Below, one piece after another: positions 42,213 through 52,126 of a stretch of 64,000 nucleotides of DNA. The first letter of the stretch is position 1; every line of letters begins with the position of its first letter. Location of the stretch: positions 496,001 through 560,000 of the forward strand of contig JBAIAA010000441.1 of NCBI GenBank assembly GCA_037893245.1. The letters are read 5' to 3'. The translations under genes and the position numbers were made by a program. The notes under the pieces are model-generated. The model saw only the letters and a program-made list of their open reading frames with translations, was not told where the DNA came from and did not search any database. This stretch comes from Crossaster papposus (Eukaryota > Echinodermata > Asteroidea > Velatida > Solasteridae).

Positions 42213-45200
42213 GAAAAATTGTTGTCGATTATTGTTTGGCAGGCCTTAACTAAATGAAATGCTGTGAAAATCACTGTTTCACTGCTTTTAATTTGTATTT
42301 GAGGTATATAAGTACAAAATGTACATTTAAGAGTAAAACTATATAATCTAGATAATCTGCAAGAGTGAGGATGTACAGTTTACCATATAGTGTACATTGC
42401 ACAGGATACATGTACCTGGCACATATAGAAGATGGTTTATTACCCTTAAATTTGAATAACAAAAGCTTCCACTCTCACTCATCTTGGTACATGAGTTAAG
42501 GTGGACAGTTTGAAGGGGAACACTGCACAGGATACCTGGCACATAGAAGGATTATTACCCATAAATTTGAATAACAAAAGCTTGCTTGCTTGCTTGCTTG
42601 TATGCTGGCCAAGTACTTATTGCCCACCAAAATGGTCTGGGGTACAAGGCCCCTGTTATTATATGTTGCAAAAGTGGAACAAATGCTTGTGAATTCATGT
42701 AAAATGCTTGGACAAGGATATTTCACTGCAAATGATTAGGCCAAACTTTCAATTTTAATTTTCTTCAAAAATGATAATTGTTTTTATGGCGCAATTAAAA
42801 AAAGAAAACTATTTTGACACCTTCAAATATAATTTCCAAGGTTAAATTGAATCTACCTGTATACGCCTCTCGAATACAAAAATACAGTATTTATCGAAAG
42901 GGATCTTTAAAAAAAAATTATACATCGTTTATTAGCATTAGCCCAGATTTTCAGTAAAAATGAATTTAATTAGCAGTGCCTCTTTATTTTCTCAAGTTGA
43001 CACAGATTCAATTCAACACAAAAAGACCACTAAATTTTGGGAGACCGGAAATAATTGCGACACTGAATCTCAATTCCAGAACGCTAAATTAATTATGGGA
43101 ATATTTTACATATCGACATATAAATGCTGGGTTGCATGTCTATATTTTCCTAAATCCTCCAAATAATGCAATGATTGATATTGGAGGATTTTGGAGGGTA
43201 AATTCCGTCCTTTTTTACTCAATCAAATTCCCAAATTTGTTAAGAATTGCCAGTTGGTTGTCGGGGGAAAACCTTTTGCATGGAAGTTGTCAAAATCCGC
43301 CCTAATATCAGTTGTGAATGAGCAATCGACACAAAATTTGGACTGAGTGAGCAGATTGTAGATTCATGTCAGTACAACAACTTTTAGACAAAAGGGATCA
43401 TGTTTACCCAAATTAATTGAGGAATTATACATTATTTTCAGTGTATTTATCATTTTTTGGACTAAAAACATGGTAAAGTACCCATGAAATCTGTTACAAC
43501 GCGCCAATTGTTACAAAAGTTGGCGTATGATATCGCACGATGAATATTTTCGTGCTCTGAAAATTTCGGTAAATTCCGTCCCTTTTTACACAATCAAATT
43601 TCCAAATTTGTTAAGAATTGCCAGTTGGTTCAATGTCGGGGGAAACCTTTTGCATGGAAGTTGTCAAAATCCGCCCTAATATCAGTTGTGAATGAGCAAT
43701 CGACACAAAATTTGGACTGAGTGAGCAGATTGTAGATTCATGTCAGTACAACAACTTTCAGACAAAAGGGATTATGTTTACCCAAATTAATTGAGGAATT
43801 ATACATTATTTTCAGTGTATTTATCATTTTTCTGACTAAAAACATGGTAAAGTACCCATGAAATCTGTTACAACGCGCCAATTGTTACAAAAGTTGGCGT
43901 ATGATATCGCACGATGAATATTTTCGTGCTCTGAAAATTTTGGTAAATTCTGTCCCTTTTTACACAATCAAATTCCCAAATTTGTTAAGAATTGCCAGTT
44001 GGTTGTCGGGGGAAACCTTTTGCATGGAAGTTGTCAAAATCCGCCCTAATATCAGTTGTGAATGAGCAATCGACACAAAATTTGGACTGAGTGAGCAGAT
44101 TGTAGATTCATGTCAGTACAACAACTTTCAGACAAAAGGGATTATGTTTACCCAAATTAATTGAGGAATTATACATTATTTTCAGTGTATTTATCATTTT
44201 TCTGACTAAAAACATGGTAAAGTACCCATGAAATCTGTTACAACGCGCCAATTGTTACAAAAGTTGGCGTATGATATCGCACGATGAATATTTTCGTGCT
44301 CTGAAAATTTCGGTAAATTCCGTCCCTTTTTACACAATCAAATTCCCAAATTTGTTAAGAATTGCCAGTTGGTTGTCGGGGGAAACCTTTTGCATGGAAG
44401 TTGTCAAAATCCGCCCTAATATCAGTTGTGAATGAGCAATGGACACAAAATTTGGACTGAGTGAGCAGATTGTAGATTCATGTCAGTACAACAACTTTCA
44501 GACAAAAGGGATTATGTTTACCCAAATTAATTGAGGAATTATACATTATTTTCAGTGTATTTATCATTTTTTTGACTAAAAACATGGTAAAGTACCCATG
44601 AAATCTGTTACAACGCGCCAATTGTTACAAAAGTTGGCGTATGATATCGCACGATGAATATTTTCGTGCTCTGAAAATTTCGGTAAATTCCGTATCTTTT
44701 TACACAATCAAATTCCCAAATTTGTTAAGAATTGCCAGTTGGTTGTCGGGGGAAACCTTTTGCATGGAAGTTGTCAAAATCCGCCCTAATATCAGTTGTG
44801 AATGAGCAATGGACACAAAATTTGGACTGAGTGAGCAGATTGTAGATTCATGTCAGTACAACAACTTTCAGACAAAAGGGATTATGTTTACCCAAATTAA
44901 TTGAGGAATTATACATTATTTTCAGTGTATTTATCATTTTTTGGACTAAAAACATGGTAAAGTACCCATGAAATCTGTTACAACGCGCCAATTGTTACAA
45001 AAGTTGGCGTATGATATCGCACGATGAATATTTTCGTGCTCTGAAAATTTTGGTAAATTTCGTCCTTTTTTACGCAATCAAATTCGCAAATTTGTTAAAT
45101 TGAATCTACCTGTATACGCCTCTCGAATACAAAAATACAGTATTTATCCAATTCAACACAAAAAGACCACTAAATTTTGGGAGACCGGAAATAATTGCGA

Positions 45201-48200
45201 CACTGAATCTCAATTCCAGAACGCTAAATTAATTATGGGAATATTTTACATATCGACATATAAATGCTGGGTTGCATGTCTACCGTATATTTTTCTAAAT
45301 CCTCCAAATAATGCAATGTTTAATATTGGAGGATTTTGGAGGGTAAAGTTCCGTCCTTTTTTACACAATAAAATTCCCAAATTTGTTAAGAAATGCCAGT
45401 TGGTTGTCGGGGACAATACCATAACTATTGCACGTAAAGCTCGTACGTACAGATACAAGTGAAATATTCACTTTATTTAAGTACCTTGTTGCGTGAAAAT
45501 TTAACCAAACTAAGTGACGATTTTAATGATTTGAAAAACGTCTTTGATCGCAGCAGGGATGTGGGCCTTTTCCAAACCCCCGGCTTTTTTTTCTCATTTT
45601 TCCCCAGTTTATCTTGACAAATACTTTAATTAAATGATGCAAGAAATTGTAATAATCAAACCTGCTTAACTACAGATAATTAGTTTATATTGAAATCCCC
45701 TAATTTGCATAATTTATGCAAAAATGTTGATTGTTAAGGGAACCTTATTTGTCCCCAATTAATGTTGAAAAATAGATGGATGTACTACGGGCATGAGGCT
45801 CAACTATGGATGACAGTTTTGCATCATCAAGGTAGTCCTAGCCTTTTTCATCTTCAGGCTCACTGGTGGTGGTATCCATACTGGAACATCACTGCCACAA
45901 GAGGAGGACCACAGTAAAGCTGCAAAAATAATTGAACAAATTATTTGCCTTAATTTGTTACAAAGAGAAGGTGTAGAGCCAAGAAAATGCGATTTACTGA
46001 TTGGAGTATAACAACAAAAGGAAATACTAAAGAACCAATAACAACTTATTCAAAATCAATAAAACAGAAATTATCAAACAAAATATACTTATTATTTAAA
46101 AAAGACTTTAGTACATGTAGTAAAATCATGTTCCACTCCTCACATAGGGATGTCCATAATGATAAAATATTTGTAAAAATGGAGGCAGAAGAAATAATCA
46201 CGATTATAAAAAAAAAAATATGCCAGAAGAAAATTATTACCCTAAACGTTTATTAATTGGATTATTGCCACGTTAAAATGAATTATTTAAGCGCAAAACG
46301 CGCCAGATAAGCGTCACAAAATTTACAACCCCTGTTTAGGTAAATGTTATCGCCCAAAATGGCAACACGCTCGCTTAAGTTGTCTTTCGTAAAATGGGAA
46401 CGGTTTTGCTTTAAATTCACAACTAAAAATGTTTAATTGGTGTATCTGATATCACGTATTGTCTTTGAATGTTAATAAATTCAACATCAGTTACGAAATT
46501 GGGACACAATTTTGCACAGATTGACGTTAAAACGCAGGTTTTCTAACGCTGCATCGTCGCTTGTTTCACGGGAATTACGAGATCATCGTGTACTATGTTG
46601 GGACGGCGGTGGTACGGTGTGCACACCACTGGCACTGCCGTCCCAACACGGCGTGGAAAGTGGTCGCGCGAGCGAAGTCTCGGATTCCAACTCAACATGC
46701 CCCCCTAAGGCTAAAAGTACATTTTTTCGACAAATGGTAGGCCTTACGGACTTTTTGTCAGTATGGTAGGATTGTTTAATGTCTACTTTTGTATACATAC
46801 CTTGTCGTTTGGTGATTCTTGTTGATTATGGATCGCTTTAGGACCGTGAAAAACTGTTTTCGATCGCAAAAATTGGAACCCGTTGTCGATTTTGTACGCG
46901 AACGGACCCGAAGTAAGCAGCATACTCTTTCCGATGATGACGTTTTCTAAGCCAACCATACAGCATACAGCACCGTTTTGTATAACCATAACGGATTGCC
47001 GTTTATCGGCAGTAGTACCAGGATTTGGGTGTAAATTATATGCCACAAAGTGACATTTCCCAGCCTATTGAAATTCCAAAGTAATGGTAGGCCACATGTT
47101 TGCCTACTGGCTGATACAATGTAGTACATGTTGTAGGTCAGCTGTCAATCATTGTCTGGATTTCTTGCCCCTACTTGGAATATATTCGGAAAATACTCCC
47201 GAATATTTCTCCTGTGGTTTTACTTTATTTCTCTTGCACTATAAAGCGTTTATTATGTAAAATTACATCACGGAACCATTATAAATTAAAAAATGTAACG
47301 AGCTCTTACAATTTCCACGAAATAGATCGTTTTTGTTAAAGACAAGAAAAACGGAAAATAAATCGTATTAAATTTTACCCTTAAATTTGTTGGAAAAATG
47401 TTTAGGAGCTCAAAATATTAGGTGTTAAGGTTCCGTTTATTTTTTGTATTCTTCCTTTTTTAAAAACAATGAAACCAGAAATAAATGTTATTAAATAAAC
47501 CTTGAATTGATTTCGCTAGCCTTGTAGTTGTCAGGTGTACCTGTATGTCGATTTTCTTAGATATCAGAAAAACCAAGAATAAAATCGTATTATTATTTAC
47601 CCCTGGAATCGGTTGGGAAAATTTTAGAAGTTCATTCAAATAAGTCTTTAAGTATCCTTTCTCTTTTTTTCTTCTTTAAAAACAAAGACAATAACATAAT
47701 TAACCTTAGGAATATAACCTTTTTTTGTTCATCTTAATACATTTTGTAAATAGGTACGGCAAACTTTTTTTCAAAATTACTTACAGCCAACTTAATGACC
47801 ATCGGTTGGGACTAGAGATAAATAAATTCACTCCAGGAATAAACCGATCAGGGCCTATTAAATAAAATCTGTGTCTGCCTGGCAAGGGTTGGCGTAGGTA
47901 AATACAATGTATCTTTGTTGGAGATAAGCGGGCCTGGACAACATTCTTTGAGTAGCACTTTGTGTTGAGAGAACATCTGTGCTGAATGAAAGAAGAAAGT
48001 AAACACCCAATGACAATGAAGATTTTTGTAACTGGACCTAGTCAGGATTGGATAACAATCTTTTCACTGGGGAAGTGGTGAGCGGTGCTGAGGCTTTGAT
48101 GTTGGTCTTTTCAAGAAACTCGGTGGGGTCATTGTAATCTTTTAGGAACTGGTATTGCAATTTTCGGTATAAGCTTAGGCCTACTCTGAAGACGTGTGCG

Positions 48201-48667
48201 CTTATGCTTATCTTGGCATTTTTTTCACTAGACCGCCGGACTACTTAGGAAAGGGTTTTGACTAGACCGCGCTGTTTTGTGATAGGAATGTTGTTATTCA
48301 TTGATCGTTTACAACTAACCTTTGTAAGTTAATTAGGTCAAACACTTACCCAGGATGGTTTGGTAACGGTCTCAAATCCTTACAAATATGTGGGCCACCG
48401 CAGAATCATTGTCCGAGAGCGCCTATTGCAACAAAAGACACTCCGCTAATCCGCCAACAATGGGCACGCGCTCGGCAAAGTTTTCACGTATTTTGTACGT
48501 GAAAGATCAACCCTAGCAACGAGGCTAGCTCCACAAATACGTGATACTTTGACATACGTGAAAAGTGGACTTATCACGTTTTTTAATACGTGAAAGATAA
48601 GTCTATTGTTTACTTTTCACGTTTTTTGTTCCAACAAAAGGTTTTCACGTAGTCGGGCTTCATAGTG
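42213..48667 (-). repeat. Right arm of the giant palindrome
   Basis: 6,455 bp, the reverse complement of the left arm. It carries both MITE-free target sites, a 307-bp segment at 42622-42928 bounded by TTATT, and a shorter 370-bp array. Its outer end (48480-48667) repeats the subterminal TTTCACGT/ACGTGAAA cluster and the CACTATGAAG terminus. Confidence 0.85.
43251..45095 (-). repeat. Right-arm 370-bp array, four units plus a partial
   Basis: CAGTTGGTT landmarks at 43251, 43622, 43996, 44366 and 44736 give spacings of 371, 374, 370 and 370. The 374 interval includes an extra CAAT at about 43631. There are two fewer full units than on the left, and I see no A-B-C order here. Confidence 0.85.
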
Positions 48668-48715
48668 TAAATGTTTTAAATATCATATCTGCAGACTGCA
48701 AATGGTGTATCCTAG
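48668..48715 (-). mobile_element. Family A MITE, remaining half of the palindrome's target
   Basis: TAAATGTTTTAAATATCATA then TGCAAATGGTGTATCCTA completes the copy interrupted at 34611. Confidence 0.8.
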
Positions 48716-49284
48716 TCCTACCGGTAAACTGTGTCAATTTGTTCGTCAATTCGGCGCGTTCCAACTAGTACCGTAGTCTCCCCGGTCGAGTTGCCTAATT
48801 CGTCCTTTTATAGCTCCATGGCCCAATCATAGAGAAAGGAACAGTTCTTGCTATGGTCCAAGTTGTCCCATCCCACCGGTCATGCCGGTCGAGTTGTTAA
48901 GTTCAACATTCACACTATTCACAGAATCACAACCAGTATTGCACGTTACCGGTGGAGTTCAGTTGGGAATCGAATGCGGAATTGGTCAAAATAATCGTCT
49001 CCGGAAATACTTACCAATTAACTCCTTAACGACAGTGTCGATTAATCCAGTGTTTCAGTCTTCGTCGGGATCAAACGTTGAGGATTTATATGTATGTCAA
49101 ACAAGAGGAAAAAAGTTGGAATTTTATCAATCAGTAAAGTTCCAAACACCATTTCCGGTGCGTATGGGCGATGCCGAGTTTTGTGGTCGACTGTTCAGGA
49201 TTTTTTTGGCAAGAGAGGGCGCTATTGAAAATAAACAGGGTTGAACTTTACGTTGTTTTTCTACACTGTAGCACTACTTCGTCA
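48716..49284. other. No recognisable gene
   Basis: A 120-codon frame on + (48882-49244) starts in CCGGTCGAGTTG-rich sequence, but the peptide resembles nothing I know. It could be a decayed gene fragment. The related pair GTCTCCCCGGTCGAGTTG and CATGCCGGTCGAGTTG suggests a local duplication. Confidence 0.3.
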
Positions 49285-50613
49285 AAAATTTGGAAATTGG
49301 TGCTGAAAATAAAGTTTCTGCTCGGCGAAATGACATCACACTAGCAATTTTGTTCGTGAATATAAAAAATCACTTCAGCATAAAAAGAAACCAAAATGCC
49401 CTTAACAATTGCAAAACAAAAATTCAAAGTAAGGCCGAAAATTGGCAAGATGCATGCGTCATTTCTCCATGGTCATATATCATGGAGGTAGGAAATCCTA
49501 CCTCCATGCATATATCAAGAGAGAAAAAAAAACCTCGCATAGTGCATGGCCGAGGATAGAGCACCTCCATGCATAGTGTAACAATTACATTCATTGTTTC
49601 ACTTTCTTGAATAGTGCAGATCTGGATCCAGCAGTAATGAGCATTCTTTAAATTCTCCTCTTTTGTATGGCTGGGCAGTTGAGGCTTCATTCAGAGTTTT
49701 GTTGAATGTTTACACGGTTGGCTGCATAGTTAGTATAAAACCCAACTGCGTGATTGCCTAGCCTCACAGCACAGGGCCATTTCGCCATCGCGGTCGGTGG
49801 TTGCACTGGGGCCGGGGATGAGAAACTACGCCGGGCATGAGAAACTACGCCGGGCGGCGGCTTTTAGTTATGTTGTATTTGTTTATGAAACTATTTCTCT
49901 TTATTTTTTACACAAGTTGTCCAACGTACGCCTTGTCGTACGTTTTCCGTAAGTTTATTTTGTTTTGTATAAGTTCAATTTTTGTATATTGGAATACAAA
50001 TTCTTTGTTTCTCTGTAATATTTTATTTTGAGTTTGTGTAAATGCTTCCCTATAGCCGGCGTGGCCTCCACCGTCAGCTAGGGGCCCCAGTTACAAAAAC
50101 AATAGTAGGCCTATGTGCCATTTGAAATATGTATACATGTACATTAAATATTACAAATTGTCGATACAAAAGAAATCGACTCTACTTTTTTGTTTGAAAG
50201 CCTTGGCAGTTTGAAAATCTTTTTTTTGCCGCAATAAAGGGTGGACTCAGGGTGGACTCTTGAGTATATACGACCGAATTACGGCGCTATGGAAGAATAA
50301 GTTGTACAACTCCACGTGGTGTATACACTGACCTCTAGGTCAGTGGGTGTATATCATGATTTGTGATTGGTATTTAGCTGTTGTTAGCAATTAGCATAAC
50401 GATCACATAAAATGTTGGCTCGTAATTAACCTGATTTACCAAGCAAGGTTTTTTGTGCTTAATAAAAAAATATATTTTAAAGCAGCTCTAGGAAATTGGA
50501 CCCAGTTCAGTTGCTCTTTTAAAAAACAAATGTAAAAGTAGCCTAGTCTAGCTTTACCTTGCTATGGTTTTAAGAAAACAATTATTGCTCAACCAACGTC
50601 GTGTACATGATGT

Positions 50614-50652
50614 CATAGAGCTATATTAAATTACATGTAATATAGCTCTATG
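50614..50652. repeat. Short hairpin CATAGAGCTATATTA
   Basis: CATAGAGCTATATTA and its complement flank AATTACATG. The ends match those of the 447-bp element at 63100. The equivalent site upstream of the second Fic gene lacks it. Confidence 0.7.
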
Positions 50653-50681
50653 GTACATGTACAATGTACGTACATGTACAT

Positions 50682-50855
50682 TGTCCAATGGGGACCGATC
50701 GTTCAAACTCGAACGGTTGTGTGAACAGCCGCACTCGTTCTTTCAGCTCTACTCATTGGATCATTGGATTGCAACACGTGCACGACGCCGCTTGGTTTCC
50801 ACGGTTTAACCAATCGGCGAAGATATTACTGAAGCGCGATAACATTTCAAATACG
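50682..50855 (+). promoter_or_regulatory. Candidate promoter of Fic gene 1
   Basis: This block is strongly conserved upstream of both Fic genes. It contains GTCCAATGGGGACCGATCGT, inverted CCAAT (ATTGGAT) and TTAACCAATCGGCGAAGATA. No TATA box is obvious. Conservation plus three CCAAT-type boxes suggest a CCAAT-driven promoter; this is inference. Unlike copy 2, about 150 bp of extra sequence separates it from the start codon. Confidence 0.45.
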
Positions 50856-51037
50856 CGTTTCGATTTTTCCTCATCATACGTTACCTACACTTGCCCTGAA
50901 GGACACCCCACGTCCGAAAATTCGGCCCCTGCCAATAATACGGGTGAGCACTTTATTTACCTAAAATCTTCACGTTATATTGTGCTACGCAGCTCCCTAT
51001 TTTTCTTCGATATCGACACGCCGTCCGTGTACAAAAA

Positions 51038-52126
51038 ATGGCGTTACAAGGAGTTGGTAAAAAGCGGAGAAGGCACCACTCAACTGTGGGGGATTTATTA
51101 AAATTCGACCCCGAGGAAAATCCTCCCTGGCGAAAAAAAGAAGAAAATGTGCCTTCATTTAGTGACATGGTTAGAGATATCGTAGGATTCCAAGAATTAT
51201 GGAATTCCAAGAAGGAAAACTGCGATGCTCGTGCTGTGCAGAGACAATTTCTGGAAACATTTGTTTTACACTGCAACAAAGAGGAAGAGCACGGTTGTGG
51301 GACCGTGGAGGAGATACAAGAATGCCTCGCCTTGGGAAGAGAGGGGGACTATTCCGCGCTGTCTACGGAACAGAAAGAAACCGTGGACTTGAAAGAGGCC
51401 TACGAATACTTGCTGGAAATCAAAAATGAAGAAACGGATTCAAAATTTGATGGCCTAATTGCGGAATCCATGCTTCGAGGAGCTAACAAAATCATCCTCA
51501 AAAGTGCTAACATAAAATCAGGCCGCACGAAGGCCGGACAATACAGTGACAGACCCCGTATCACAGAGTTTGAAGGAGAGGAGTACGAGTATCAGCAACC
51601 AGATGATATGCCTACTGCTGTCAATAGTATTTTAGACAAGTTTAACTCCCTTCTTGAACATGTTAAAGAATCGCATAATCACACTTCCAGTTCCACAGAA
51701 CATGATGGACACCAAACTAACTTGAATGAACAGGAAGGTGAAGTGAAACGGATCTGTAATCTGTACAAGGCTGTTAGTTGGCTAGTGTTTGAGATGCTGG
51801 ACTTGCATCCGTTTGGAGACGGCAACGGGAGACTATGCCGGCTGCTTTGTAGCTACGTTCTCTCCATGTGTACTCCTTTCCCCACCCCCATCTACAACAT
51901 CTGGAGCTCGTCCAGCAAAATGGACTATAAGAAAGCACTCGTTCAGGCCAGAAAGTCGGAAAAACGGCATCCAAGGGCCTTAGCCACCATGATCATTGAA
52001 TGCAGCTGGCATGGCTGGAAAAAGTTCTTGGACAGTTTACAGGTTACAAATACAGAGTACTTCGGACTAAAAAAACGGCTCAGTTACCCACTTGCAAGTG
52101 GTATGTCATCAGTGAATGTCACATAA
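51038..52126 (+). CDS. Fic-domain protein 1 (putative AMP transferase), single exon
   Basis: 362 residues. The Fic signature HPFGDGNGR is at residues 257-265 and fits HPFx(D/E)GNxxR fully: catalytic His257, Asp261 and Asn263 (phosphate and metal contacts) and Arg265. Upstream, IAESMLRGANKIIL (about 141-154) and AGQYSDRPRITEF (166-178) fit the earlier Fic helix and the flap region. Fic enzymes usually transfer AMP from ATP to a hydroxyl of a target protein; the target here is unknown. There is no signal peptide or membrane segment. The N terminus is basic (KKRRRHH). A candidate inhibitory motif T110xxxE114 precedes the fold. A variable polar linker (about 211-235) sits just before the catalytic helix. 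The start is the ATG in AAAAAATGG, matching the start of copy 2. No intron is needed. This is not the usual animal FICD plan, as I see no TPR region. Confidence 0.85.
   Translation: MALQGVGKKRRRHHSTVGDLLKFDPEENPPWRKKEENVPSFSDMVRDIVGFQELWNSKKENCDARAVQRQFLETFVLHCNKEEEHGCGTVEEIQECLALGREGDYSALSTEQKETVDLKEAYEYLLEIKNEETDSKFDGLIAESMLRGANKIILKSANIKSGRTKAGQYSDRPRITEFEGEEYEYQQPDDMPTAVNSILDKFNSLLEHVKESHNHTSSSTEHDGHQTNLNEQEGEVKRICNLYKAVSWLVFEMLDLHPFGDGNGRLCRLLCSYVLSMCTPFPTPIYNIWSSSSKMDYKKALVQARKSEKRHPRALATMIIECSWHGWKKFLDSLQVTNTEYFGLKKRLSYPLASGMSSVNVT

Larger units (their letters stand above)
34612..48667. mobile_element. Giant palindromic CACTA-like element, 14,056 bp
   Basis: The termini are perfect inverted repeats starting CACTATGAAGCCCGACTACG. 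A TAA trinucleotide lies on each side (34609-34611 and 48668-48670). The two arms (34612-41927 and 42213-48667) are near-identical reverse complements around a spacer of about 285 bp. CACTA ends and a 3-bp duplication are the hallmarks of the CACTA/EnSpm superfamily. ACGTGAAA and ACGTGATA words cluster in both termini, as expected for subterminal binding sites. No frame exceeds about 120 codons, so it encodes no transposase and must be non-autonomous. Alternatives are an inverted duplication with coincidental CACTA ends, or an assembly inversion. The target-site evidence and the arm-specific indels argue against both. Confidence 0.75.

Noticed and set aside
38951-45095. CRISPR-like or telomeric interpretation of the 370-bp array
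   Set aside because: There are no short repeats with unique spacers and no telomere motif. Units are full-length tandem copies in a eukaryotic transposon.
38330-45462. Four copies of a frame reading KTTKFWETGNNCDTESQFQNAK
   Set aside because: They lie in the X units that bracket the 370-bp arrays in both arms. They vary in start and end and look like repeat-derived open frames.
34612-48667. Assembly artefact (unresolved hairpin read or haplotype inversion) as the source of the palindrome
   Set aside because: The arms have different insertions and array sizes, and the flanks form a rejoined MITE with a TAA duplication. It cannot be fully excluded without reads.
50664-51101. 145-codon frame upstream of Fic gene 1
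   Set aside because: It lies across the promoter-like block and overlaps the Fic start in another frame. The equivalent frame is not kept in copy 2.
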